Shown here: positions 1 to 11,168 of the stretch, one piece after another | Layout of the letters: the number at the start of each line of letters is the position of its first letter | How positions within the stretch are numbered: the first letter of the stretch is position 1 | Assembly (NCBI GenBank): GCA_019654215.1 | Contig: BPDI01000018.1 | Span: 1 to 54,790 of the forward strand | Source of the DNA: Gammaproteobacteria bacterium | Lineage (GTDB): Bacteria; Pseudomonadota; Gammaproteobacteria; Pseudomonadales; Pseudohongiellaceae | DNA length: 54,790 nucleotides | Reading direction: 5' to 3' | Translations under genes and position numbers: made by a program | Notes under the pieces: model-generated | Database searches by the model: none | Seen by the model: only the letters and a program-made list of their open reading frames with translations | Told to the model about the DNA's origin: nothing

Positions 1-529
1 GTAATTATGATAAAGAATCGTTAGTAAAGCGATTACTGTAATAAGTAATGATGCTAATGTTATAGGGGTAAGTCCTTATGCAGAAAATATTGCGGGAGAG
101 AAACAATACCTTTGTAAGAGATACCCCAGTGTATTTACGCTTTTTATTCGCGGAGTTTTAACTAAAAAAAAAGAGAGATTTTTTGTAAAGAGGCTTTCTA
201 ATTATGAAATGCGGGAGCTTTCGCAAAAGGAAGATTCAAAAGGCATCCCTCTAATTAGTGGATGCTTTATGCTTTTAGATACTCAGGTGTTGAAGATCGT
301 AGGTGGGTTTAATGAGTCATATTTTCTTTATTTTGAAGACTTTGATTTATCAATACGCATTAGAAAGTATGGTGATCTTGTTTATTCTCCTAAGGTTCGC
401 ATTAAGCATTTTGGGGGAGAAGCTGCAAAGAAAGGTCTTGGCATATATTTTTATTTGTAAGGTCAGGAATTAGATTTTTTAGTACCCATGGGTGGCGCTT
501 TTTTTAGAAAATTAGTAGTAAAGCTTTAA
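1..529 (+). CDS. Family 2 glycosyltransferase (rhamnosyltransferase-like), C-terminal part
   Basis: This is the 3' end of a GT2 (WbbL-like) glycosyltransferase that would add a sugar to a lipid-linked polysaccharide intermediate at the cytoplasmic membrane. The frame is open from about base 14; stops before that indicate a frameshift, and the gene starts outside the window. The C-terminal signature reads SGCFMLLD, then GGFNESYFLYFEDFDLS, where the acidic ED pair is the typical GT2 catalytic region. A second frameshift near 448 and one in the T-run near 500 must be corrected to read through a THGWRFFRKL tail to the TAA at 527-529. The stop abuts the ATG of the next gene (530), so the two are translationally close. 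Donor and acceptor sugars cannot be told; rhamnose is plausible given the downstream rfb genes. Confidence 0.75.
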
Positions 530-1514
530 ATGGAAAAATTCAGTCAAACAGTACTTGTAACCGGTGCGTCAGGGTTTATTGGTAGCCATGTTTGCCGCCA
601 CTTGATTACTTCGGGTTATCGAGTTCGCGCATTGGTCAGAGGGTCTCAATCCTTAGGTTTGGATTCGCATGCGAGTCTAGAGTATTTAAGTGGAGATTTG
701 CAAAAACCAGCTAGCCTAATTGCAGCCTGCGATTCAGTCGATATTGTTGTTCATCTCGCTGGCATTGCTCATGCTAACAACATAAGCGAGAAAACCCTTT
801 TTCGATATAAATACCGTTGGCACTAAATCTTTATTAAATGCAGCAATATCACAAAATGTAAAAAAATTTGTTTATTTAAGCAGTACGCTAGCGGAAACAC
901 TTGATGATCGGGGTCACCCGACAACTGCCTATGGCACATCTAAGTTAAAAGCAGAAAAATTGCTTTTGGAAGCTCACAATGCAAGCTCAATTAATGCGCT
1001 AGTTTTAAGCCCAGCAAATGTTTATGGTCCAGGCATGAGAGGAAATATCTCAACTCTAATTAGTCTAATATCTTCAGGCTATATTCCTCTTCTTCCGCTA
1101 TTGAATACGAGAATTTCTTTTAAATTTGGGATTAACGATGTTTCTCGAGCAATTAAATTAGCGATGGAGAGCAGTTATTCTGGGGGTAAAGCATATACTC
1201 TGACAGATGGAGAAACCTATATCATTAGCGACTTGGAGTTCGAAATCTACGAAGCGCTAGATAAGACTAGGCCTCGCTGGAGGTGCCCTCGTATCGTATT
1301 ATACTTAGGCCTGTTTTTAACGGGGGTATTTGTAAAAACCTTAAACATTTTTGGATTAGACATACCTTCAATAGCGGGCGTAAGCTTAAGGACGTATAAA
1401 AATTTAATAACTGATAACTTATTTGATAATTCAGAAGCTTGCAAAAATCTTGGTTTTGAGCCCAGTGAAACTTTCTATACGTTGTTACCAAAATGCGTAA
1501 GCGGCTATAAGTGA
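530..1514 (+). CDS. NAD-dependent epimerase/dehydratase (SDR family, nucleotide-sugar modifying)
   Basis: An extended short-chain dehydrogenase of about 328 residues. The N-terminus has the NAD-binding TGASGFIGSHV motif (residues about 11-21). The catalytic elements are an SST segment and YGTSK (YxxxK). A single frameshift near 800 splits the gene; when it is corrected the two halves join smoothly (HANNISEKT, then DINTVGTKSLLNAA). Enzymes like this (WbpV, WbpK or Gne types) epimerise or reduce UDP- or GDP-sugars in O-antigen and exopolysaccharide loci, usually beside a glycosyltransferase as here. Exact substrate is not predictable from the sequence. Base composition is AT-rich like its neighbours, which suggests the polysaccharide block has its own history. 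Confidence 0.8.
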
Positions 1515-1557
1515 TGACGCAAACTAATTTTAGCTAAGACAGGGGTGTTTTAAAGGT

Positions 1558-2433
1558 ATGACCAAAGGTATTATCCTCGCTGGTGGAAGCGGAAGCCGCT
1601 TACACCCAATGACAATTGCAATGAGCAAGCAATTGCTGCCCATCTATGACAAGCCTATGATTTATTATCCTCTGTCTACTCTAATGTTGGCAGGGATTCG
1701 AGAGATATTAGTAATAACTACTCCTGAAGATGCACAGCTTTATAGAGATTTGTTAGGCAATGGTCAGGATTGGGGCATAGATCTTCGTTATGCTGAACAA
1801 CCAAAACCCGAGGGATTAGCTCAAGCCTTCTTGATTGCTGAGAAATTTATCGGAAATAGCCGAGTGTGTTTAATATTGGGAGATAATATTTTTTTTGGCA
1901 ATCGAATTGAAGAAACATTGAAGAAAGCAGTTGGTCAAAGTTCAGACGCTAACATATTCGCATATTATGTTAATGACCCGGGGCGCTACGGTGTAGTAGT
2001 TTTAGACCGAAACAAAACAGCTATTGATCTTGAAGAAAAGCCTATCTCCCCAAAATCTCATTATGCAGTAACAGGGATTTATATGTATAACAGTGAAGTT
2101 GTTGAAGTTGCGAAAACTATAAAGCCTTCTGCAAGGGGCGAGTTAGAGATAACTGATATCAACAAAGTATATTTAGATAGGGGCTCACTTAATGTAGAGC
2201 TTTTCGATCGTGGGACAGCTTGGCTGGATACTGGCACAACGCAATCGCTTCTAGACGCAGCGAACTTTATTCGGGTTCTCGAGGAGAGGCAGGGGTTAAA
2301 AATAGGGTGTCCTGAGGAAACAGCCTGGAGACAGGGGTTTATAGATGACGAACAGCTAAAAGAGCTTTCAAAGAGATTTGCTAACGGTAGCTACGGAGAA
2401 TATTTAGGATCTTTACTTCATGAGGAAAGATAA
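1558..2433 (+). CDS. rfbA: Glucose-1-phosphate thymidylyltransferase
   Basis: First step of dTDP-L-rhamnose synthesis: dTTP plus glucose-1-phosphate gives dTDP-glucose. It is an intact reading frame of 291 residues, the usual length for RmlA. The nucleotide-binding motif LAGGSGSRLHP is at residues 7-17, followed by KQLLPIYDKPMIYYPLSTLM. ILGDNIFFG and the C-terminal GTAWLDTGT are also typical. An AAAGG ribosome binding site precedes the ATG. It opens the rfbA-C-D-B run; RmlA is normally feedback-inhibited by dTDP-rhamnose. Confidence 0.95.
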   Translation: MTKGIILAGGSGSRLHPMTIAMSKQLLPIYDKPMIYYPLSTLMLAGIREILVITTPEDAQLYRDLLGNGQDWGIDLRYAEQPKPEGLAQAFLIAEKFIGNSRVCLILGDNIFFGNRIEETLKKAVGQSSDANIFAYYVNDPGRYGVVVLDRNKTAIDLEEKPISPKSHYAVTGIYMYNSEVVEVAKTIKPSARGELEITDINKVYLDRGSLNVELFDRGTAWLDTGTTQSLLDAANFIRVLEERQGLKIGCPEETAWRQGFIDDEQLKELSKRFANGSYGEYLGSLLHEER

Positions 2434-2449
2434 CGTTTAAAACCATTAT

Positions 2450-2994
2450 ATGAGGCAATTGGAAACTAAAATACCTGGGGTTTTCGTTTTCGAACCTACA
2501 GTGCATGGAGATGAAAGGGGTTATTTTATGGAGTCCTTTCGCCTTTCGCAGTTTTCTGACATTGCACGTGATATCAATTTTGTTCAGGACAATCAGAGTA
2601 AATCTAGGCAAGGCACGCTCCGAGGACTTCATTACCAAGTAAACTATCCTCAAGGAAAGTTGGTGCGAGTATTATCCGGTGAAATTTTTGATGTTGCTGT
2701 TGATCTAAGGCGAAGTTCTCCCACCTTTGGAAAATGGGTTGGCGAAAAACTTTCTTCTCTTAATAAAAAACAACTATGGATCCCCGAGGGCTTCGCTCAC
2801 GGTTTTTACGTAATGTCTGGAGAGGCCGAGATTTTTTATAAGTGCACTGAGTACTATTCACCAGAACATGATAGAGCAATCCTTTGGAATGATCCTAAAA
2901 TAGGAATTAATTGGCCCTATTAAATCCTCGCCCTTTGCTTTCAAAAAAAGATGGTGGGGCAAATTTTTTTTGCCGAGCTGAAGTTTATCCGTGA
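2450..2994 (+). CDS. rfbC: dTDP-4-dehydrorhamnose 3,5-epimerase
   Basis: Third enzyme of the dTDP-rhamnose pathway, a cupin of about 181 residues after correction. Motifs seen are HGDERGYFMESF, QDNQSKSRQGTLRGLHYQ (the conserved catalytic His), and WIPEGFAHGFYV. The uncorrected frame stops early at about 2923. Two one-base errors near 2917 and 2930 hide the normal tail (LLSKKDGGANFFCRAEVYP). With them fixed, the TGA at 2992-2994 overlaps the GTG start of rfbD (GTGA), the same kind of coupling as at rfbD-rfbB. Confidence 0.9.
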
Positions 2995-3894
2995 AAGGTA
3001 AGCCAATAGTCGTTACTGGTGCTTGCGGCCAACTGGCGCTATCAATAAAAGAGCGGGGGGCCCAGCTTTTCAAGGGCCGATGAATTTGAACTTGTCTGTA
3101 AAGACAAAAAGCAATTAGATATCACTTCTAAGGGCTCTATTGAAAAGATTTTAAAATCGCCAGAAAGTTTCTGTGCTGATAAATCCCGCTGCCTACATTT
3201 CTGTTGATGAAGCAGAATCTGAGCAAGATAAAGCATATCTTTTGAATCACGTGGGGGCCCCAAAACCTTGCGCCCTTATTCACTGAAATCTAATTTTAAA
3301 TTAATACATATATCAACCGATTTTGTTTTTTCGGGAAAGAAAACCGAGCCTTATCTAACTACTGATTTAACCGATCCTCCCAATTTTATGGTAAAAGCAA
3401 GCGGGCGGGAGAAAACCGGGTATATTTAGGATGAATCCCCGTCTGTCTACTGTAATCAGGACATCATGGCTATACTCAAGGCACAGGAATAATTTTGTTA
3501 AGTCTATGATTAGACTCATGTCAGGGAGGGATAGCTTACACATTGTTAAAAGATCAAATAGGGTCACCAACTTCCACGGATTCGCTAGTAGATCTTATAT
3601 TTACTATGCTCAAGACTGAGGACTTTCAGGAATTTATCATTGGAGGATAGAGGATCGGTAAGTTGGTACGATTTTGCACTTGTTATTCAGGATTATTGTT
3701 TAGACGCTGGCCTACTAAAAAAAAAAATTCCAATTATTCCAATTAGTACCAACCAATATCCAACATCTGCCCGCCGGCCTAAATATTCAGTAATGGATTC
3801 AAGCCTAACTATAGAAAAATACTCAATAGAGCCTAAGCCTTGGAAAGAGAGTTTAAAGCGGGTAATTGAACAAATAGCGGGTAACGAGAAGTGA
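2991..3894 (+). CDS. rfbD: dTDP-4-dehydrorhamnose reductase (frameshifted in assembly)
   Basis: Last step of dTDP-L-rhamnose synthesis, NAD(P)H-dependent. The start is GTG at 2991, giving MKGKPIVVTGACGQLA with the dinucleotide-binding glycine motif. Pieces in successive frames give NPAAYISVDEAE, LIHISTDFVFSG, a YGKSK-like catalytic stretch, TSWLYS, and the tail NQYPTSARRPKYSVMDSS that is diagnostic of RmlD. At least six single-base errors between 3055 and 3640 break the frame, the densest cluster in the window. Reconstructed length is about 301 residues, normal for the family. Errors fall at G and C runs (GGGGGGCCC, GGGGGCCCC), so I read this as poor sequence rather than gene decay. Confidence 0.82.
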
Positions 3895-4980
3895 GAAATT
3901 TACTTATTACAGGTGCAGCTGGATTTATCGGTTCTAATTTTATTCATTATTGGAGAGTAACAATAGCAACGATAAAATTATAGGCTTGGATAATCTTACC
4001 TATGCTGGAAATAAAGCTAACTTATTAACACTCATAAATGATGGGTCGATTCACTTTGTTAAAGGGTCGATAGGTGATTTTTTTCCTAGTTAGGGAATTG
4101 TTAATTGAAAATTCAATAAATACTATTGTCCATTTTGCGGCAGAAAGCCATGTAGATAGATCTATAGAGGGGCCAGATCAATTTATAGAAACTAATATCC
4201 TTGGGACTCATACGCTGCTCAAGGCAGCTCGGGAGGTATGGCTAGACCGTGGTAATTTAGAAGATCATTTGTTCCATCATGTTTCAACCGATGAAGTGTA
4301 TGGATCACTTGAGGCGTCTGAAGCTGCTTTTACTGAAAAGACTCCATATGCACCAAATTCGCCTTACGCTGCGAGTAAAGCGGCAGCGGACCAACTTGTC
4401 AGGGCATACCATAAAACTTACGGACTAAATGTAACCACAAGTAATTGTTCCAATAATTACGGTCCATTCCATTTTCCAGAAAAATTAATTCCTCTTTGTC
4501 TGTTGAACATACTTCAAGGCAATCCATTACCTATTTACGGTGATGGAAAGCAAATTCGAGACTGGTTGTATGTAGAAGATCATTGCAGGGCAATTGAATT
4601 AATTATAGATAAAGGAAACAGGGGGAGCACATATAATATTGGTGGCGATAATAGTATGACGAACATTGAATTGGTTAAATTGCTGTGCAAAATCATTAAC
4701 CAAAAATTTGAGTCGAACCCAGAAATGAAACAGTTTTATCCCAATTCGCCATGCTCCAACAAGCTTCGTGCAGAAAACCCTTTTCACTTATGTTAAGGAT
4801 CGACCTGGCCATGATCGGCGCTACGCGGTTGATATAAGTAAGATATCGGCGGAACTTGGGTTCCAGCCGAGAAATAGCTTCATATCAGGATTGAATAAAA
4901 CCGTCGATTGGTATCTTGAAAATAAAGAGTGGTGGAAATCAATTCTTAACGGTACTTACAGAGACGACAATTTGAGTTAA
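3891..4980 (+). CDS. rfbB: dTDP-glucose 4,6-dehydratase
   Basis: Second step of the dTDP-rhamnose pathway. The GTG start overlaps the rfbD stop (GTGA). The N-terminus [15 protein letters not shown] binds NAD. Further on are [22 protein letters not shown], the catalytic [25 protein letters not shown], and near the end [11 protein letters not shown], which is specific for RmlB. Frameshifts near 3950, 4080 and 4785 are corrected to give about 363 residues. The order rfbA-C-D-B differs from the common rfbB-D-A-C order. Together with rfbA, C and D it makes a complete dTDP-L-rhamnose pathway. Confidence 0.92.
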
Positions 4981-5044
4981 TAGGGTAGCATTTAGACTGA
5001 ATACCTCTTTTCAAATTATTAACGCTTTTAAATAGGATAAAAAT

Positions 5045-6476
5045 TGTTTTCTGTGCTGCGTTTACTACTACCCAAATTTTTCCAATATTATTTCTGCCAC
5101 TCAAACTGAGCGCATATGAAATTACCGGGAAGAAATGGATTGGTACAAGAACCGATTTCTACTTCGATTTTACTGGTAGCTCCCCCGAGGGTCTCTCATG
5201 GAATGCTGCTTTCTCAGATGCTCTAAATGAATGGAATACTAAAACACCATTTAAATTCAATTTAAATTCGTCTTACATTGATCCATGTGAAAATAATGGC
5301 CTAAATGGTGTGAAATTTTCTGAAGATATCTGCGGGCAAGAATTTGATGAAGGCACTCTAGCAGTGACCATATTGAAGTATGAAGCTCAACTCCTCGGTC
5401 CGCCTGCCATATCAGAAGCCGATATATATATAAACCAAGCGAATAAGATTGAAATTTACGACGGGAGCCTCAAAATCTTTCCCGAAGCTATTCTGGATTT
5501 TAGAAGGATTGTTTTGCATGAGCTGGGGCATGTTATCGGATTGGAGCATGAGTCCGACACGCCAGCGATAATGATGCCCTCTATTGGAAATCTAGACAGG
5601 TTGCAAGAGGACGATATCAAAGCTGTCGAGAATCTTTACGGTGGTAAAGACAACTGCGAAATCAAAACTCTGAAATTCGGAACAACTAAAAACTCATTAT
5701 CACCACCTGATTGCACAGTAATGCAATTAACAGTGGGAAGTGATGACGACAGCCATCTGGATATTTATTCTTTTTCACTAGATAAGCTGACTGAACTTGA
5801 GTTCAATTTAAAATCAAATGAACTTGAGACTGTTTTATTAGTTGCGGATGAGGACTTGAATTATCTAGCTGCTGATACAGACGTAACAAATGACTGTAAT
5901 GCTTCATTGAATACAGAGCTAGCAAGTGGAAACTATTTTTTTATTGTGAATACCTGGAATATTCAAATGAAACCTGCTTGTGATATCACAGGAACCTACG
6001 AGCTAATCGCAGGTTACTCGGCCTTCGAGGCTACTAATCTGGGGGGTAATATTAGTCTTAAGGGGGGTATATCTAACGCAATCTTCACTGGAGGCATAAC
6101 GGCAACCGACGGTCAGAAATTTGGAAACCTATTCAAGTCCACAGATTCAGTAGACATCTCAGCTACAATTTCTATTGATTCATACCATCAAGGTAGACCG
6201 GGCTTTATTGTCGTTGCTGCGGTCATTGACGAACAGATCTTATTACTTGATGAAAATGGAAATTTTATCGACACTAAAACCCGCCCGGGGATAATCTTCC
6301 CTGCAATTAGGAAGACACTTGAGAGTGAAGAGGAGGTCGAAATAATAAAAAATCTCGTGGCAGCAGAATTAGGAATTAACGAGATAACCGTTGATTTCGT
6401 AGTAGGTTATGGATTGGATGATGATCCCGACGAAATTTTCTATCATGAAACCCCCTTAAACCTCACTATTCGGTAA
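5045..6476 (+). CDS. Secreted matrixin-like (M10) zinc metalloprotease with C-terminal beta domains
   Basis: The zinc site HELGHVIGLEHE (HExxHxxGxxH) is followed by the Met-turn segment MMPSIG, as in matrixins and other metzincins. Before it is a domain with a DALNEWN segment. After it come about 280 residues predicted to be beta-rich: first a PPC-like stretch (LDIYSFSLDKLTELEFNL, then SGNYFFIVNTW), then an unrecognised stretch ending near the TAA. The frame is open from about 5001 but lacks an ATG before 5310, and the 5310 GTG would delete the N-terminal part. A TTG at 5045 with one frameshift in the T-run near 5092 would give a hydrophobic signal-peptide-like start (VLRLLL, then FLPLKLSA). 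The start is therefore uncertain. The substrate is unknown. Confidence 0.7.
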
Positions 6477-6570
6477 CGAGCCCATAGACCGCATTTAGCG
6501 CTGTTATTAAAACTCGGGTTAATTGACAACGAGTTTCCCTAATCTCTTTTTTTGTAATTGATAAATTCGG

Positions 6571-6576
6571 TATAAT
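6571..6576 (+). promoter_or_regulatory. Probable -10 element for the cytochrome c genes
   Basis: A perfect TATAAT lies about 66 bases before the first cytochrome start. Only a weak T-rich -35 (TTTTTT region around 6548-6553) lies at the right distance. A TTGACA at 6523-6528 is too far away to pair with it. Confidence 0.45.
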
Positions 6577-6641
6577 CCCTCCCGTTATAGTTGGCGGTTA
6601 CAATTAGCGGCACTGGCGACAAGAATCTGCAGTGTAGGAGT

Positions 6642-7147
6642 ATGTATTTTGGGCTATTTCAAGTCATTAAAAGTTTTGGTGCTTTCGTTGTTTTTAGGCC
6701 ATGTTTTCCTTGAAAGTACAGTAGTATCCGCGCAATCGGTTGTAGAAAACATAAGACCCATCGGGCAGGTTTGTTTAACGGGCCAAAGTTGTGTTGGCAC
6801 TAAGATAGCAAACACAGATACGGACGATACTGTACAATCTCTAGAAAAAAATACATCTGAAGATGATCAAGACGACGTAGGTATCAATGAAGCCTAGTTG
6901 CTGAGGCCGACGACTTTGATGTTGTGGGGACTTATCAGATCAGTTGTTTTGCTTGCCATGCAAGCGGGGCGGCAGGAGCCCCTCTCCTAGGGGATCTAGA
7001 GGCTTGGAACAGTCGTATTGAAAAGGGAATGGATGCGTAATGGCTAATGTGATCAATGGCATAAATGCTATGCCAGCGAGAGGCCTTTGTATGGACTGTA
7101 CTGATAACGAATTGAGGGCAATCGTCGATTATATGATTGCTCAATAA
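6642..7147 (+). CDS. Cytochrome c5-type monohaem protein with acidic N-terminal extension
   Basis: A periplasmic electron carrier of about 168 residues. It has a signal peptide (KVLVLSLFLGHVF, then VVSAQS). Next comes a segment with two cysteines (QVCLTGQSC), then a strongly acidic linker (TDTDD, then SEDDQDD). The haem motif is CFACH, followed by ASGAAGAP. The C-terminal MPARGLCMDC segment carries the extra Cys pair typical of cytochrome c5. The ATG at 6642 needs one frameshift near 6647; otherwise a TTG at 6649 starts the same frame. A second error near 7035 breaks the C-terminus. The next gene is a paralogue. Confidence 0.8.
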
Positions 7148-7203
7148 GCGAAGTGTATTTTCTCTTCTAAATTTTAATTATAGTTTTGCACAGGAGTATT
7201 ATA

Positions 7204-7582
7204 GTGTTTAGAGTTAAAGAGATGAGTAATTCATCATTCATCAAACTCATTACTAGTGTTATTGCGGTTTTTTTTTTTTTCTGCAAGCACAGCAGATCAA
7301 AAACCGTCAATAGAGCTAGCTCAATTAAGTGACGGCTTTAACGCGGAGCAAAAATATATGGCTTCTTGTTTCGCCTGTCATAGCACAGGGGCAGCAGGCG
7401 CGCCTAAAGTAGGCGAAGGTATGGCTGTAGAATGGGAGCCTAGATTAGAAAAGGGGATAGACACGGTGGTGGCCAATGCGATCAATGGCATTAACACCAT
7501 GCCTGCCAAAGGTCTTTGCTTTGATTGTACTGACGATGATTTAAAGGCGATTGTCGAGTATATGATTGAAAGTAGCCAATAA
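7204..7582 (+). CDS. Cytochrome c5-type monohaem protein
   Basis: A second c5-type cytochrome of about 126 residues. A good AGGAG site precedes a GTG at 7204. The signal peptide (SFIKLITSVIAVFFFF) contains a run of 12 T residues where one base is wrong. The mature part has SCFACHSTGAAGAP (haem CxxCH), WEPRLEKGIDTVV and MPAKGLCFDC with the c5 Cys pair. It matches the C-terminal half of the previous gene almost motif for motif, so this is a tandem duplication that has diverged. Such proteins shuttle electrons between respiratory complexes; the partner is not evident here. Confidence 0.85.
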
Positions 7583-7593
7583 GATTTGTGGTG

Positions 7594-7625
7594 AAAAAAT
7601 GGGCTGTTTACAGCTCATTTTTTTT
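7594..7625 (+). terminator. Rho-independent terminator after the cytochrome genes
   Basis: An A6 run and TGGGCTG pair with CAGCTCA and a T8 run around a TTTA loop, giving a 12-13 bp stem with one G-T pair. The A and T runs flank both sides, so it can serve both strands and would also stop transcripts of the minus-strand ubiK unit. Confidence 0.85.
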
Positions 7626-7725
7626 GCCAACGATTTTATGCGGATCTAATATATTAAATTTTAAAGTTGCTTGAACTGAAGCAAATTATCAAGACAGCAA
7701 AAATGAAAATAAGGGTCTACTGTTT

Positions 7726-8021
7726 TTAAAAAAATTTAATATATGAAAAAATTTCATGAGCGGGAATTCTAAATCCTTTTTTACTGATCTGCTTCTCCAG
7801 TTCATCAATCAGTGACTCTAATTCCGCTATACGGTGTTCTGCTCGCTTTAGTGTTTGTCTTGGGATTCAAACTCTTCCGAAGATAGCACTTCAAGCTTGT
7901 GAAAAGTTGATTTTACGGTTTGCTCAATTTTAGTTCGAAGTTCTTCTCTTATGCCATTGGTAGCGGGGATAAGCGATGACACACGCTGAGTTATCTCATC
8001 GATAATTGAATTCATTTTCAT
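7726..8021 (-). CDS. ubiK: UbiK/YqiC-type ubiquinone biosynthesis accessory factor (BMFP family)
   Basis: A small gene hidden by one frameshift near 7855. Reading down from the ATG at 8021 gives MKMNSIIDEITQRVSSLIP, then NGIREELRTKIEQTVKSTF, then LEVLSSEEFESQ. After correction it continues as KRAEHRIAELESLIDELEKQ. This is the UbiK pattern: an amphipathic N-terminal helix, the VLSSEEFE core and a C-terminal coiled coil that trimerises. UbiK helps assemble the ubiquinone synthesis complex (with UbiJ) in the aerobic pathway. Length is about 98 residues, near normal. The tail after the coiled coil (KKGFRIPAHEIFSY) is unremarkable. It lies downstream of rsmE on the same strand. Confidence 0.72.
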
Positions 8022-8106
8022 TAAGTAAGAGTTCTAAATCTCAAAAGACATTAGTTTAACATCGTTCCTGACGAAGGGCCTCTTCGATTATTAATCTGTA
8101 GTGAGA

Positions 8107-8835
8107 TCAACTATTACCATACAGATTTTGAAGAATAGCAATTGCCGCAACCGGGGCAGTTTCAGTGCGCAGTATTCTCGGGCCTAAACTAATTCTTGTA
8201 AATCCCTGCTGTTGAGCTTGCTTTAGTTCATTGTCTGATAAACCTCCCTCTGGCCCGATCAATAAGCTAACGGAGTTGACTATTTCGAGGTCTTGAAATT
8301 TTGCCTCACCGCTTGCGTCGAGAACTATCTTTGTAGTCTCTGAATTCTTTTCTACGAAATCAGATAGTGTTACGGGATTGTTTAAAGAAGCTGGGGTCTG
8401 TGCACCACTCTGTTCGCAGGAAGAAACAGCAATCCGCTGCCAGTGCCCTAGTTTATTTTCTAAACGCTTTTCTTCTTTAATTTTCACAACAGAAAATTCC
8501 GTATACAGGGGGGTAATCTCACTAACTCCTAGTTCTGCGGACTTCTGAATTGCGTAGTCCATGCGGTCACCTTTAGATAGCCCAAGAGCGAGATGGATAT
8601 AAATGTCAGAATTAAGTGGTTCACCTATCACTTCTTTGAGGTGAATTTTTACTTCTCTTTTAGTATTGGTGCTTAATTCTCCCAGCACATCCCCATCATT
8701 TCCATTAAAGAGAACGAGTTCGTCACTTTGTTTTAGGCGTAACACATTAATAAGATAATGAGCGGCATCGGAATCAAGTTCGACCGTTGAGTCAACATTA
8801 AGAGTGGATTTGTAGTAGAGCCGCTTTAAGCGCAT
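8107..8835 (-). CDS. rsmE: 16S rRNA (uracil(1498)-N(3))-methyltransferase
   Basis: A SPOUT-class RNA methyltransferase that makes m3U1498 in 16S rRNA, 242 residues and intact. The N-terminal PUA-like part reads MRLKRLYYKS, then AAHYLINVLRLK. The SAM-binding trefoil knot shows LLIGPEGGLSDNE and ISLGPRILRTETAP, both characteristic of RsmE. It follows metF by 15 bases on the same strand, so it is likely co-transcribed with the methyl-cycle genes, fitting its need for S-adenosylmethionine. Confidence 0.95.
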   Translation of the reverse strand: MRLKRLYYKSTLNVDSTVELDSDAAHYLINVLRLKQSDELVLFNGNDGDVLGELSTNTKREVKIHLKEVIGEPLNSDIYIHLALGLSKGDRMDYAIQKSAELGVSEITPLYTEFSVVKIKEEKRLENKLGHWQRIAVSSCEQSGAQTPASLNNPVTLSDFVEKNSETTKIVLDASGEAKFQDLEIVNSVSLLIGPEGGLSDNELKQAQQQGFTRISLGPRILRTETAPVAAIAILQNLYGNS

Positions 8836-8850
8836 GTGAAATTGATAGTC

Positions 8851-9699
8851 TTATCTATCCGATAAGGAGAGGTTTTTCCAGATTTTAGTCACACTGCTGG
8901 CAAGATTCATAGAGTAGAAATGCAGACCCGGTGCGCCACCATCTAATAAGTTGTGACAAAGTTCCGTTACCACTTCGACCCCAAACTCTCTTAGGCTCTC
9001 TTTGTCGTCACCAAATCCCTCTAGGCGATTGCGCAACCAGCGGGGAATTTCTGCGCCGCAGTTATTGCTAAAGCGAGAAAGATTTTCGTAATTGGTTATC
9101 GGCATAATTCCTGGAACAATAGGAATGTGTATGCCTTTGGCATGGCAGAAGTCCACGTATTGAAAATAGGCGTCTGCGTTATAAAAGTACTGGGTTATTG
9201 CAGAATCAGCACCGGCATCTACTTTTAGCTTGAAGTACTTCACATCGGCTTCATAGCTAGGCGAATCGGGATGGGATTTCCGGGTAGCAAGCGACATCAA
9301 TATGAAAAATGATCTCCGCTTTCATTACGGATAAATTCTACTAGTTCACTAGCGTAACGATGATGAATCGATGCACGCGATGGTAGATCTCCCCTCAAGG
9401 CAACCAGTCGGTTAATGCCGGCTTCCCTGTAAGTTGTTAAAGAAGCCCTGACTTCATCATCGTCGGTTCCACCAAAAGAAAGATGAGGAGCCACATTTTG
9501 CCCCCTGTCCGGCATAGCGCAATACAATCTGCTGCGTCCCTTTCTTAGTAGATCCACCAGCACCATAAGTTTACAGAGAAAAAAATCTGGTTCGAGTTGT
9601 TTCTAATTGCTCATGCACGACATCCAGCTTGGCTCTCCCCTCCGCTGTGCGCGGTGGGTAAAACTCTATACTGAATTTATTTGTGTCTTCAGTGCTCAT
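8851..9699 (-). CDS. metF: Methylenetetrahydrofolate reductase
   Basis: Reduces 5,10-methylene-THF to 5-methyl-THF with FAD, supplying the methyl group for methionine synthesis. Starting at the ATG at 9699 the protein reads FSIEFYPPRT (N-terminal MetF signature), FSLTYGAGGSTKKGT, NVAPHLSFGG, LVALRGDLPS, SAITQYFYNADAYF, PIVPGIMPI, and PGLHFYSMN at the C-terminus. Frameshifts near 9300, 9505 and 9575 split it; the corrected length of about 283 residues is normal. It closes the SAM/SAH cycle together with metK and ahcY upstream. Confidence 0.92.
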
Positions 9700-9729
9700 C
9701 AGAACTCATAACTAGACTGAACGAACAAG

Positions 9730-11151
<1,422 letters not shown>

Positions 11152-11168
11152 GATTTGCTCCTTTGGCT

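Noticed and set aside
6523..6528. TTGACA as -35 for the cytochrome genes
   Set aside because: The only good -10 (6571-6576) is 42 bases away, far beyond a workable spacer.
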